The notes under the pieces: model-generated
Databases searched by the model: none
Told to the model about the DNA's origin: nothing
What the model saw: the letters and a program-made list of their open reading frames with translations, nothing else
Shown: positions 1 through 11,747 of the stretch, in pieces
Position numbering within the stretch: position 1 is the stretch's first letter
How the letters are laid out: each line of letters opens with the position of its first letter
Position numbers and translations under genes: made by a program
Assembly: GCA_958450325.1 (NCBI GenBank)
Contig: OY288249.1
Span: 68,636,166 to 68,700,165 of the forward strand
Origin: Agrostemma githago
Taxonomy: Eukaryota > Streptophyta > Magnoliopsida > Caryophyllales > Caryophyllaceae
DNA: 64,000 nucleotides
Direction: 5' to 3'

Positions 1-470
1 TATGGCTGTGCCCATGTTGTTCCAGTCTTCCTAGGTTTATACTTATGGCCTTCAATTTAGATTAGGTTTAAATTGCTGGGCATACACATACGTAATGTAT
101 GTATGTAGGCAGCCTATTAATCCATTTTTGAGGTGATTTAGCTTCTGCCCTCCTCCTGATACATCAATCTACACCACGTGATACTGATACTACTACTGCA
201 ACTGAATTGGAGAATGCAACACTACATGCTTGTACATATCACATTATTCACCATCAATTTAAGATAGCCCTTCAGACTTAAACAAAATCGTTTCATGGAT
301 CTTTATTTGACTCCTCACAAACAAGATTTTGTGTTTACGAGTATAACGTTAGGTTGGTTGGTTAATTAAAATTGCACTTGGTAGTTTGTTTTTGAATGTT
401 TTCACTGTTTCCTTTAGTTTATTTTGTGTTTTTGAGTGGATGAATGTAGGGGGGAGATTCAGAGAAATTA
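1..470. other. Upstream flank of the ARID-HMG pseudogene
   Basis: No gene is seen. The first 200 bases are AT-rich and loosely resemble the leader intron of the ubiquitin protease gene at about 3885-4110: both contain 'ccatgttgtt', then 'caatttag', then 'gatttag...tgccct', then 'atac.tcaat.ta.acc' in the same order. This suggests an old local duplication of promoter or leader sequence. Confidence 0.4.
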
Positions 471-2200
471 ATGGTTGAAGAAGCAAGAGCCTTATTGCCA
501 GCTCCTTTGGCACAGTACGAGGAAGTTGTGGCTGATCCTCAACTTTTCATGACTTCTCTCCAGAAGCTTCATTCTTTCATGGGCACCAAATTCATGTCAC
601 TCACTTTCCTATTTCATTCATGCATCCTCACAAGTACACTTCCTTGCTTACTCTTTAATAATGCAACTTCCGATTTTTGTTACTTACAGGATACCCGTTG
701 TAGGAGGCACAGACCTTGATCTGCACAAGCTCTTTATCCAAGTTACTTCTCGTGGTGGAATTGGAGAGGTCGATTTTTCATCCTATTTTCTGCAACATTA
801 AATGGACTACTTCATAGTGTTGTTAAGTTTGTCAATTATCTGTTGCAATGTGTGCAGATTCTGAAAGAAAAAAGGTGGAAAGAAGTAACATCCACTTTTG
901 ACTTCCCCTCAACGACTAATGCCTCTTTCGTGTTGCGCAAATACTATTATTCGTTGCTTTACCACTATGAACAAATCTACTACTTCAAACTCAATGCTGG
1001 GGGACCTTTGACCGGTACGTGTATCCATATTACTCCGTACAATCTATCTTCATTCTTTCTTTCATTTCTATCTATTTTCTTTCATGTCTTTTCTTTTCCC
1101 TGTAGGCGTAACATACATATTTTAATTGGACTGCAACAGGTGTTTTGCAGATCCCTAATGCCGCACCTGGTGCGGTCCAAGGATTGCCTAAAACGCTACA
1201 ACCACCAAGCGTTGCAAATATCGAGCAGCCAAGGACGACCACTGTAGAGTCTGTTTCTGGAGGTCCGATTTTCCATACAAACAATCTCTATTTTTGAGGT
1301 CCTATATTCTGATTTTAGTTGCATATTCTTTAAACGTTAGACTACAACTGGTCTAACCCTGCTCTGATTCTGTATTGAAATCATGCAATGTAAAGAAATT
1401 ATGTACTGACAAATGTTTTCGTGTTTTAAGTTGTATTGGTATGGGCCGAATGTTCTCATTAACTGGTTCCATTTACACCAATAAGGAAAATCTGATGTCT
1501 TCTCGAGTACTTTTTCACGTTTGAGAATTTATTGCTACTCCATTACATGAACTTACTTTATGCCGAAATGCCACTGATATAGCATCCCATTATGACAGTA
1601 AGTGCAGCATCACCGGCAGGAACTCCTGTGATAGGAGTGATTGACGACAAGTTTGATGGCGGCTATCTAGTGACGGTCAGAATCGGGAAGGATACCCTGA
1701 AAGGCGTTCTCTATCAGACCCCAGCTACTCTTGTTCATCATTCACCACAGCCTTCTAATATCTTACATGCCATAACTGGTGAAGTCAACGAGGGTGGTAC
1801 TCATGACAGGAACTGAAACCCGTTAGCGTCAGTGACTTTGTGGCTCCCTTTACTAGAAACAGTATGTTGTGCTTATTTTTAGAAAAGTGGAGAATTTTCA
1901 TAACAGAAATACCAAAAAAAACTGTTATTAAATGTTGATCATTTTAATATTCTTGCGTTTCAGGTTTATCATGAAAAGGCAATGTGAGATAAAGAATGAT
2001 ACAAGGATGGAGATGGAAGATTATAGAGAGAAATATCGGAGACTGAGACATCTCCTGCAGCTGCTGCAGTGGGTGTTGAATCAGGGAATGCTGAAGAATT
2101 TCAGATAGTTCAGGAAGATGAGAAAGGTTTTGAAGAGAGTGAAGTGAGCTTTGGAGATGGTGAGACCGAGCAAGACTCACCACATGAACCCCAAAATTAG
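471..2200 (+). pseudogene. Decayed ARID-HMG (HMGB9/10/15-type) gene lacking most of its HMG box
   Basis: Intact members are nuclear DNA-binding proteins with an ARID domain followed by an HMG box. Exons that still splice in frame: 471-595, 690-768, 858-1014, 1140-1262, and one from about 1599. Together they give the ARID fold (GTKFM, IPVVGGTDLDLHKLF, TSRGGIGE, RRWKEV-like EKRWKEV, NASFVLRKYYYSLLYHYEQ) and the conserved linker GVIDDKFDGGYLVTV. The frame then stops at about 1816 and the start of the HMG box is not found. The end of the box reappears at about 1963: VYHEKAM, stop, DKE, stop, then after a frame change MEMEDYREKYRRLR, and after another shift an acidic tail ending at 2200. Both stops are TGA where relatives have Arg, as expected from CGA to TGA changes at methylated CpG. 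It could still make a truncated ARID-only protein, but I read it as a pseudogene. Confidence 0.8.
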
Positions 2201-3489
2201 TACACTCTTGCTAAGTCTCCTTCTATGGCATGTTTCATTCTTACACTGCCATGTTTCATTGCCTTTTCTGTGAAGTCTTTGGACAGTAGTATGAAATTCT
2301 TCATGAAATGGCCGAGTTTGAGCACATTTAGGGGACTCTTTTTTGGTAGCGAAAGTGAGATTTGGAACTGATGAGATGTCTATGCCTTTGGTTTATGAAG
2401 CTTACGATGATTCTATGTGCATTTACTTCGTAATGGAAAATTTGAATGATTTTGATTATATATGTTAGTTTTTGTTTAATATTAGGCCGAGACGTTGCTT
2501 GAGTTACTGAAGACAGGGAACTTGGGTAGATATACATATACTGAAGTGGAGAGGCAACTTAGGTAGACACTGAAGATTGGGAAGACTGACTTAATGGTAT
2601 AATGTTTTTGGTTATTTAATTGTTAATTGCATTGGTTACTCAAATTAATGACTAGTTTAGGATTTAGTGAGGGTGGTTCAAGGCGGTTATTAGGGTGGTC
2701 CTTGGTGTCTAGAACATCAGTAGTCTTCAAAATTGCACCAGAGGAAGTTGGATCATTGGCCTTCCGCTTGACTCTTATTCCTTTGCATCCAAGCACCGGG
2801 TTGCACTCCGCTGCATTCTGCTTCTTTTAATCTTGAGCATAAACTTCAAAATATCGTGTCTGAAGTTTGTCTTGGCCTAGTGACGCTGGACAATAGGCCT
2901 CGTGTTTGAATTCTCCTAATCTATATTGTAATGCGATTGGGGTTGATGTGCTCCACAATGGTTGTGGCCTGACCGTTGAACTTCGGCGACCACGACAATT
3001 CGAGGTTTTTTAAAAGAGAAAACTAACATGAAATCACAAGGGTAAACAAATCATCCAGAGCATTAGAATTGAGTAAGACCCTTAAAAGTAACACGAAACG
3101 ACAAAGGTAAACAAATCATATTCAAATTATATTCTAACTGAAAGAGTTTGAATTGAATTTAAATAAAATGGGTCTAAGGTTACCTAACTTACTTAATGAC
3201 GATAGACTAAATTGAAACGAATCAAGTATACTGAATTGATTTAAGACAATAAAATTAATGTTGAGTATTATGTGCACCAAGAGTTTACCCATGACACACT
3301 AAAAATAGTAGTTGCGGTATCACCGTCAAAAACAAATATAAATTGATGTGGGTAAATTAACTGACCATGGTTGAAGCTTAAAAGACGAGGGTAAGTTGGT
3401 GGGTAAAAATATGGGGGGGCATCTGTAAACCAACACTTGAATTAATTTCCCCTGAATTACTTGCTGGGGAGTCAGTCTTCTACTCTTCT
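2201..3489. other. Intergenic, AT-rich
   Basis: Former 3' region of the ARID-HMG pseudogene followed by AT-rich spacer. Short open frames at 2328-2537 and 2627-2830 have no recognisable similarity. A SINE-like stretch lies at about 2868-3020. I see no gene otherwise. Confidence 0.5.
2868..3020 (+). repeat. Possible tRNA-derived SINE remnant
   Basis: The sequence 'tggcctagtgacgctgg' resembles a pol III A box and 'gtttgaattctcc' about 35 bases on resembles a B box. The following 'tattgtaatgcgatt' is shared with the SINE-like repeat at about 16805 ('tatagtaatgcgatt'), so the two may belong to one family. The 3' end is purine-rich (ttttttaaaagagaaaa) and no clear target-site duplication is visible. 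Confidence 0.35.
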
Positions 3490-4633
3490 GTGTTCTCCGC
3501 CTCCAACCCACACTCCTTCCCCTTCACCCCTTCCCCTTCCCTTTCAAATTTTACCCCCTTTTCTTCTAGACTAGGAGTAATATATATACGATCCCTAAAT
3601 TCTTCTTTATATATATATATATATCTCTTCGTACAATCAATCAATGAATCAATCTATGTAGTTTTGTGGGTTGGTGGGTGGTTGTGGTTGTGGTTGTGGT
3701 TCCATAATTAAAATAATTCACCAACTGGGTTCTCCCTTTTGTTTTCGACTTCATTCTCAGGTGAGTTGATCTTCTCTTACAACTATTATTATTATTACTC
3801 ATGGGGGATTTTTTTTTTTAAATAGGAGTATGTTGATGGATTGTGTGTTTTGATCACAAGTTGTATAGTTTTATGATTGATGTACTTGTACCCCATGTTG
3901 TTGAAGCTTCAATTTACACTCTTTCTAGGTTATGCGCCTCAATTTAGGTTTGATTGATTTAATTGATTAGGTTACTTTGTTTGTGCTTGCAATTTTTTAT
4001 ATCACTCCCAATCCTTTGATGGCCATACATAATTTAATCGATTTTCAGATGATTTAGGTTGTGCCCTTCTATGTTACTCTCACTCTTCACTTTGATACTT
4101 CAATTTAGACCAAAAAATCAAAAAAATGAGTGGCCTCCGACACCATGTCAGACAGACTCCACACCTCGTAGCAGAGTCTGAGTAACATTGGTGCCCTCCT
4201 GTTTGTGTTTGATTTTCCGTAACTGGGTTCGTTGGATTTCTGCATTATATGGCTCTTTGATGATGTTTAAAGCTTGTTTAAGATGGAAGGCAGCCTGAAT
4301 CCTTTCTTCTTAATCCAATTGAAAACTTGATGATGTTACAGCTGTTTTTTCCCCCTTTAAATTGAGTGTAGGTGGGATTTGTGAGTATATATGTTGGTTT
4401 TCATTAGCTGTTCCATGTGTGTACACTTATGCTATGTGATATACTCCCTTCCATTCAACTAATTCCGTGTACTGATTCCAATATTCATCACAGAGAATTA
4501 AAATTGTGAACCATTAGTTGCCGTTCGTTGTAGGGTTGATGTTTGTTTTTAGTTCTCTACTACATTGTATGCCTGCGTGAACGGTCATAATTCTTACTTC
4601 TGTTTTGATGTTGAATATGGTTTAGAGGAAAAA
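3490..4633 (+). promoter_or_regulatory. 5' leader and leader intron of the ubiquitin protease gene
   Basis: A pyrimidine-rich leader with 'taatatatatac' and a (TA)n run near 3580-3625 fits a core promoter. A good donor, CAG|GTGAGT, follows at about 3760. The acceptor TTTAG at 4621-4625 lies 8 bases before the chosen ATG. An intron of about 865 bp in the 5' UTR is therefore inferred. No coding potential is seen in the stretch. Confidence 0.5.
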
Positions 4634-7600
4634 ATGGGGAAGAGGGTTAAGAAGAAGGCTCAAAGTGGACTTAAAGAGAAGCGGGTTTCTGCCTCTTCCC
4701 CGAAGGATATTCTGAAGGAGAACAATCACCCTTCCAAGACTTTAAACGATGGGTTTGTGGTGGTGAAGGAGAAAAAAATCTGTGCCCATTTCGAAAAGGC
4801 CGTTGATGTGGCGAAAGTTTGTTCAAAAGTTGAGTCAGCAGAGTCTACTGGTTGTGAGGATTGTCGGGAAGGTATGATTGATCGCAAGGGTGGCAAAGGA
4901 AAGGGAAAACATGGTAAAAAGAAGACTGGATCTAAAGCCACGTGGATTTGCTTACAGTGTGGCCATTTTTCCTGTGGAGGAGTTGGTTTGCCAAACACTG
5001 AGCAAACTCATGCAGTTCGGCATTCCTGTCAAAGTCGGCACCCTTTGGTAATCCAGATGGAGAACCCTAATCTAAGGTGGTGCTTCTCTTGTAGGACTCT
5101 CATTCCAGTTGAAACGTTGGACGATAATGGTGAGAAGAAAGATGTCTTGTCGGATATTGTTAAGATTTTGAAAAACCAGTCTTCTAAAACAAAATCGGTA
5201 GATGTAGAAGATATATGGTTTGGAAGTGGGAGCGTTACTAGCGATGTAAAACTGGAAAATAAAGTAGTCAGTTTACCAAATGGTAAGGATCTTTTTGCTG
5301 TCAGAGGATTGGTCAATCTTGGGAATACATGCTTTTTCAATTCTGTCCTGCAAAATTTACTAGCCATAGATATTTTGCGGGAGAACTTTTTGTCATTTGA
5401 TGGGTCAATGGGACCATTAACTAGCGCCTTAAAGAAGATTTATATCGAAACAAGCCTTGAATCAGGCCCGAGAAATGTGATTAATCCTAAAGCACTGTTT
5501 GGATGTATTTGTGCCAAAGCTTCTCAATTTAGGGGGTACCAACAACAAGACAGTCATGAGTTGCTTCGTTGTTTGCTTGATGGATTGTCAGCTGAAGATT
5601 TGTGTGCAAAGAAGTCTGATAACTATTCTAGAGAAAATGGGCCGTCTATAGCAGCAAGCCCGACATTTATTGATGTCATATTTGGGGGACAGATATCAAG
5701 CACTGTTTGTTGTGTTGAATGTGGGCACTCTTCGGTCGTTCACGAGCCTTTCCTAGATCTTTCGCTTCCTCTGCCCACAAAGAAACCTCATCCGAAGAAG
5801 TCTCTGCCAGCTTCTAAAACAAGGAAGACCAAGCAACCTCCTAAACGAGTGGCCAGGCCTCGCCCAAAACTTAACAAAGATGCAAATTTACGCCCTAATG
5901 TTATTGGTTGTGATCCTTCAAGCAGCAGTCAGTCTTCTTATGCTGATCTCGTTGAACCTGGTCTTGTGGTTGACAACAAAGGTTTGGGGTCTCAGGAACA
6001 CAACTCCACGCAGCCAGGAGATACCAGCACACATGTGCCTGAAAGTGGTAGCCAAGAAGTTGATGTGGTTCGACTGGGTTGTCCTGAACCAGCTGCCCAA
6101 TGTGATGCCCAAGAAGACAACTCATGGCTGGATTATCTTGGACCGGATACCCAAACTAATGCCCAAGAACCCGACACATGGCTGGATTTTCTTGAACCAG
6201 CTTCTTTGTCAGATGACCAGAATTTAACTGTTGAGAGCAATGATGTTTTGGATAATCTAGAGTCTGGAAGGAAAGATGTGAATCACGATTTTCAGGACAC
6301 TGTGCATTCAACTGAGGAGATAGGTGTGGATACTGGTGATAAGAATGTGAAGCCTCAGTCTACGGTTGATGGTTGGGAAGATGACTGTCTAACGCAGGTC
6401 AAGGACAATGAAGTGTTGTTACTTCCCTACAAAGAAAATTGTACCTCTACGGAGATTCCTTCAATAGCCGTGGGTGATGAAGAAGATAGTTTGGATTTTG
6501 TCGGCTTTGGTGACATGTTTGATGAGCCAGAGACGGTTGCGACGCCTTCAGAAGTTTCAAATAATATGGAAGGGAGTTTACATCTAGGAAATGGTTTCCT
6601 AGCTGGAAACAGCACCGAGTCCGATCCTGATGAAGTTGACAACACAGATTCACAGGTGTCCGTCGAGAGTTGCCTGGCTCATTTTGTTAAGCCCGAACTA
6701 CTTTCTGGTGAGCATGCTTGGCATTGTGAGAACTGTTCAAAGCTACAACACAAGGGAAGACGAAACCTTAAGGAGAACCATCGGACACTGTCACTAGTGC
6801 CCCAGAAAAACATGTCTAAAATTGAATGTATGAGTTCTAACTCAGCTGAGAGTAACGGAAGCAGTGGAACCCATAAGAATTTGGGAAATCATGATTCAGT
6901 TCAAGTCAATGGGACAAGGTTAACATTCTCAAAAGAACTAGGGGATGGATATGAACCAGAAAACACGTACTCTGATGCCATTGATGTCTCTATTCCCCAG
7001 CTTCCTGTTGAGGCTAGTCTGGGTAGTGAATCAATTAATTGTTGCACTGCGTATGCTAATCACGTTCCTGTTGAGAGGCTATCTGGATCTGAGGAACATG
7101 ATTCAGAGCAAGATGAAGAAGTTGACGACATTGATTCCAAAAGTGTAAAGGTGATGAGAAGTGCAACTAAAAGGATTTTAATCAGCAAAAGCCCTGCTAT
7201 TTTGACCATCCATCTGAAAAGATTTGGCCAAGATGCACGTGGTCGCCTAAGTAAACTAAGTGGGCATGTTGTTTTCAAGGAATTTATTGATCTGCGGCCT
7301 TATTTGGATAACAGGTGCCAGTCTTTCTCTGTCTGTCTGAGTGTTGTTTGTATGGTTGATTTGTATATTTTCTCAAACCTATCTTACATTGGATGTGTGT
7401 TGCATATTCGACACTCTGACCTTCTGATGTTGCACGATAAGCTGTGACATTTTATTTAATCCGTAAACACGACCTCTTCACAATCCTTTGTGCATACTTT
7501 CCATTATTCATACCTTAATTGAGTACGTGTGGATTGTAAGTCCATTGTGGGATAATTTTTGTTGGGTAAAGAGAAGTACCCATCATGAATCATGATTGAA

Positions 7601-8466
7601 GGACATTAGCCCTCTTTGTTTCCACATCCGGCTTGATCTAAATGGGGGGATTAGAAGTTAAAAGATTACTCTACCTAAACATAGATTTCACTACGTGACT
7701 TTTTTTTTTCGCTGCCAGATTCATGGAGTTATAATATGATTACTACGTCTCTTTGTTCATATGATTACTTTGTATGGTTGATGAAGCTTAGTTGGTATAA
7801 TCAATTGTGATGGGCACAATTTACTGTGACTGCCTGCCTCTTCTTTTTGTCTGAACTCTGAAGTGTTTCTTTGATTTAGTTGAAAGAAGATTTGCATTGA
7901 TACATCTAGGTGCAGATATACGAGTATGTTTGTTGTCCATTTGTATTGGAAAAATTATCCATTGTGGTTATGGCGGGGCATCCAAAAATAGTTTTTTTTT
8001 TGTTTTTCAGCATCGGGATAACCCTGCTTGCATTCAGCCTCCTGATATCGGACACGTGGTGTTTGGTTCTTCTTTAGTTAAATTGTTGAATATTTCTCCT
8101 TCTATTAGGGTTACTTGCATGCTCTTTATATTCTACTCATTGATAGTGCATTCACCTTCTCAAGAGTAGAATATATTTAGTTTAGTTTTTGTACTGATGG
8201 ACATAATGATGTGCAGTTCAGTGAAAGACAACTGCATTTACCGTCTAATCGGGGTGGTGGAGCATTCGGGGTCTATGAGAGGTGGTCATTATGTTGCGTA
8301 TGTGAGAGGTTATGAGACCCAGCGATGGAGATCAGGAGAAGAAAACCACAGAAAGAGACATAATGTGTGGTATCATGCAAGTGATGGTTATGTTCGTGAA
8401 ACAAGCTGGAACGAAGTCCTTAGCTCTGAAGCTTACATTCTTTTCTATGAGAAGGTTCTTCTTTGA
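4634..8466 (+). CDS. UBP2: Ubiquitin carboxyl-terminal hydrolase, UBP1/UBP2 type
   Basis: Deubiquitinating cysteine protease (family C19) that removes ubiquitin from proteins or chains. Model: join(4634..7314, 8217..8466), 976 residues; donor AACAG|GTGCCA, acceptor GTGCAG, intron of 902 bp. Residues 1-70 are lysine-rich. A UBP-type zinc finger follows at about 73-165 (CEDC, WICLQCGHFSCGG, H-rich stretch, WCFSC). The catalytic domain begins with the Cys box GLVNLGNTCFFNSVLQNLL (nucleophile C233) and the QQQDSHELL box. A long acidic, Ser/Asp-rich insert of about 380 residues splits it, as in the Arabidopsis UBP1/UBP2 pair. It ends with the His box MRGGHYVAYVR (H918) and WYHASD. All catalytic residues are present, so it should be active. 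I start at MGKRVKK rather than at the in-frame ATG at 4565, which lies in the presumed leader intron. The UBP1 versus UBP2 choice is not certain. Confidence 0.9.
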
Positions 8467-9901
8467 AGGTATATTAATTAATGGCAGGCGTCCTTTCAAT
8501 TCCTCCCAAGTCGGCTCCAAAATATCCAAATATTCTTTTTTTCTCTTTTGTCGCGATATTTTTTGGTACATGTATTTTGCGGAAAAGTCGTGTGCCTGTA
8601 TTACGCGTGGGTTCTATAGGAGGATGGTTGAAAGTTGAAACAGGAGACATTGGTGATATAACAAGCAACTGGTTTTTGTGTTACCATATCCCATATTCCC
8701 ATCCCAAGTCCTTGGCTAAATGCCATGGTCATATTAGTCTTGTACAGTAAGTAAGAAATTGCATCTGGCATCAACTTTTCTTTTCGACCCAAGCCCTGGT
8801 CGAATAGGACAACATAACATACAGGGCCAAGTGAGTACTAGGAGTGGGAGGCGGGATTGAATCGAATAGAGAATGAGTGTTGTCATCTGTGTGTATGTCT
8901 CTCCCAATGGTTTCCCATCTCAAGCTGATACCAAAATCGCTGGGCAGGTGTGAGTGAGTGAGTGAGTTTACAAGTAGTAGTGGTGGTGTTTGGGCGGGTC
9001 TCATTCTATTCTATTCTATTCTATTCTTGTGTGTTTAAGTTGGGTGGGTTTATTCAATGATGGAGTAAATAAATGTTGTAGGGGATGAGGGATGAAGGAT
9101 GATGACCATCAGGATGAGGATGTGGTTTCAACTTTAAATTAATAATAACTTGTGGACAATTGGACATGCATCATGATTCATGCATGTGTTGGAGTATATA
9201 TGGTAAAAGGGGGTCATCTTTGGTGAATGCTAACCTGTATCATGCATTATGTAATTTGTTTACTTTTTATATTATTTGTGAATAATATCCCTAATTATAT
9301 AAAGTACGTCTTTTAGAACAATCACATCCACTCCCACAAAAAAACTCAATGGCAACGTCACAAATATTTGGAAAATAAATAATCATTTCTCAAAACATTA
9401 ACTACCTGAATGAAGTTTGTACGTATAAGAATAACTATTGCGGTGAAGTTGAAATTAATAATTACGGTATGATTTAACTCACTTAACCAGTTAACCATAG
9501 TAAGTTACAATTTACCGAGTATTTTAGTTCAAATTTCATTTCCTACGTAAAAGCTTAAATAATGTTTTGATAATTGTATTTGATTAATTTAAAAGAAAAG
9601 GTTTAAAAAATAAAGCACCGATATAAACTAAATAAGCGAAATAAAAAATATAAAAACATGCAAGTAGAGAATTAAATTTGAAGTTTGAAGGAAAGAAGTG
9701 GATGCAAATTTGCAGGGGATAATACTAGTTTTAATAAAAGATAAATGAAGGAGGCAGATAAGAAGAAGGCTGAATTAGAGGAGTAGTCCCTAAATCATGC
9801 AACTAAGTAACATCATCTAATTAATTACTAAGACTAAGTACTCCCTCGTCCTCGTAGTAGTCTGTTGAGAGAGGGTAGGGTAGGGTAGGGTAGGGTTGGA
9901 G
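8467..9901. other. Intergenic region between UBP and SUMO-like genes
   Basis: Contains the 3' UTR of the protease gene and then AT-rich spacer. Simple repeats include ATTCT units at about 9003-9027 and GGGTA units at about 9875-9893. A degenerate 'actccctcgtcc' at about 9841 may be a MITE scrap. Open frames here are short and without similarity. The SUMO-like gene ends at the right border, so the two genes converge. Confidence 0.5.
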
Positions 9902-10456
9902 TTAACCTCCACCTCCATGCGCAATGCTGAAGACGTCAATTTGCTCTCTGCTTTGGAAACGCAACTGCATTCATTCATTGAACTAAGAATTGAATTAAGA
10001 ATTAAACAGAGGGAGGCATTGGCATTGGCATTGACATTGATTTGGAAGTTGATGTTGATGTACCTGGGCAGGGGTAAGGGAAGCGGAGAGGCGATTGCCG
10101 TTGTGGATGAAGTGGGGCATCACAGGGAGGTTGGCTGCCTCACGGTACTGGTCAAATATTCCCCCTAACTTTGATGTCTTCTTCACTTTCATTGCTACCG
10201 CTTTGTTTTCCTACAATCTCATCCATCATACAACACCTACTCTATTACAACTAACTACACACATTACATTGATAATTAATACATACTCACAGTCAAATTA
10301 AAAATGAAAAACTCAAGTACCTGATTAACGAACTTGATAATAACATATCTAGAATCAGAGGAGTCATCCTTATCCCCTCCGTTTATTGGGTTTCTAGTAT
10401 TTCCTCCTCCTCCTCCTTCTCCTTCTCCTTCTTCACTATTAATCTCTCTGTTGTTG

Positions 10457-10505
<49 letters not shown>

Positions 10506-10521
10506 CTCCATTTTCTCCCAT
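9902..10521 (-). CDS. Divergent SUMO-like modifier with polyasparagine N-terminus
   Basis: Model: complement(join(9902..9964, 10064..10210, 10321..10521)), 136 residues, all introns phase 0 with consensus borders (CAG|GTACTT, TTGTAG|GAA, CCCAG|GTACAT, TGCAG|TTG). Residues 1-58: MGENGD, 18 Asn from an ATT/GTT (minus: AAT/AAC) microsatellite, then a Glu/Gly/Asp-rich linker. Residues 59-136 align along their length with plant SUMO: YVIIKFVNQ for the first strand; KVKKTSKLGGIFDQY for the helix region; NGNRLSASLTPAQL for the FDGRRL...TPDEL segment; REQIDVF for the DEIDAM segment; ending HGGGG and stop. The intron positions after VNQ and TPAQ match where I recall introns in canonical plant SUMO genes. 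The Gly-Gly is already terminal, so no protease trimming would be needed. It probably belongs with divergent plant SUMO variants. Whether it is conjugated is unknown. Confidence 0.75.
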
Positions 10522-10576
10522 TTTTCAACAACTAACACTCTCTTCCTCTCACTCACTCACTCAATCACTCTTTGGC

Positions 10577-10600
10577 TATATATATATATATATATATATT
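10577..10600 (-). promoter_or_regulatory. (TA)n TATA region upstream of the SUMO-like gene
   Basis: A run of TA repeats lies 56-79 bases before the ATG on the minus strand, flanked by TCAC/GTGA repeats. It is positioned to serve as a TATA box, and its length probably varies between individuals. Confidence 0.4.
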
Positions 10601-11747
10601 ACACACACTCACTCACTCACTCTTGAGTCTTGAAGGTTGAGTTGCTTTTGTAGTGCTTTCAAAAGAAGACAGTAGTTTTAGAGTAATTGTACGTATTCTC
10701 AAACAACTCACAATACAATTTTTAATTTATTTTGTTGTTCAATGAGCTTACTATATACTCACATATACGTTGTGAGGAGTAAGAATGGAAGTAAGGTTGA
10801 ATTACATTAACATGTGAGTGTAGAGTGTAGAAGGGAATCTTGTTTGCGTGTCTGTTGTCTTGTCATGAACTATTCTCTACTTACTCTACTGGGGCTGGGG
10901 CTGGGGCTGGGGCTGGGGCTGTGGCTGTGGCTGTGGGGCTATGCATGCTCAATTGCTCACTCACGCCTTCTAGTTCTACCACTACATTTTTGTCCTATAT
11001 CTCCTTCTGCTAAGATTCTTCTGTCCTACTCCTACACTTCATCTCCTTTTCCCTCTTTCACTTTTTCTCTCTCTTCCCAGTAGTGTTTGTGTTTATGAAT
11101 GAAAGTCCACTAAATAGGAGTACGGGTAGGTAGTTTGTTGTAGCACTCCGTAGTGTACTCATAAAAATGTTTACCTACTTCCTCCCTTCCATTCAATATT
11201 TTACGTTTAATTTATAGTAAGTAACATGAAAGATATTTATATGAGATCTTGTTGTAATTATCTTATAGGGTGTACGATGAATATCAAACTTTTACATTAT
11301 AAATTTTGATAATATGTAAACCATAGAAATTAATAAAAGAAAACAAGCATTGATCTACATGTACAAAAAAGCAAAGCGTAAAGAATCCAATGGAGAAAGT
11401 GTACTACCAAAAACCAAAGTAGAGAGATAGACATTGTTTTTTTTATGATCTTATTAGACCTGCCCATTTGTACTGTACTTATTTTTTGGGTAGGATGCCT
11501 ATTTGTACTCTTCAGTCTTCATCACAATCCACAACTATGTACGGAGTATTTTTTTTTTAGATCTTCACCTTCACAAGCTGATTTTGTGTGTTTGATTTCG
11601 AGTGCAATCCATGCCGAATTTTCGGATAATAGAAGATGAAGTTGATGTAATATCGCTATGCCTCAACCATTTATTTATACGAGTACATTTTTTTACCCAA
11701 GACAAGACCCATTTTATACTGTATTGATAATCTCTACTTGCCCATAA
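10601..11747. other. Intergenic region with microsatellites
   Basis: Upstream flank of the SUMO-like gene. Holds a GGGGCT/GTGGCT hexamer array at about 10889-10941 and AT-rich spacer. The plus-strand open frames at 10334-10633 and 10814-11083 are read-throughs of low-complexity repeats. No gene is seen. Confidence 0.5.

Noticed and set aside
4565..4633. Upstream in-frame ATG of the ubiquitin protease
   Set aside because: It precedes a good splice acceptor (TTTAG at 4625), and the family start MGKRVKKK fits the next ATG.
5880..6227. Alternative-frame ORFs inside the ubiquitin protease exon
   Set aside because: They overlap the acidic insert of a well-supported gene and show no similarity.
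7315..7447. Direct extension of the protease frame to 7447
   Set aside because: A donor follows AACAG at 7314 and the conserved His box is only reached by splicing to 8217; the extension is intron.
9875..9896. Telomere-like repeat (GGGTA)n
   Set aside because: Plant telomeres are TTTAGGG; this is a short pentamer microsatellite.
10334..10633. Plus-strand leucine-rich ORF
   Set aside because: It is the complement of the polyasparagine exon and adjacent microsatellites.
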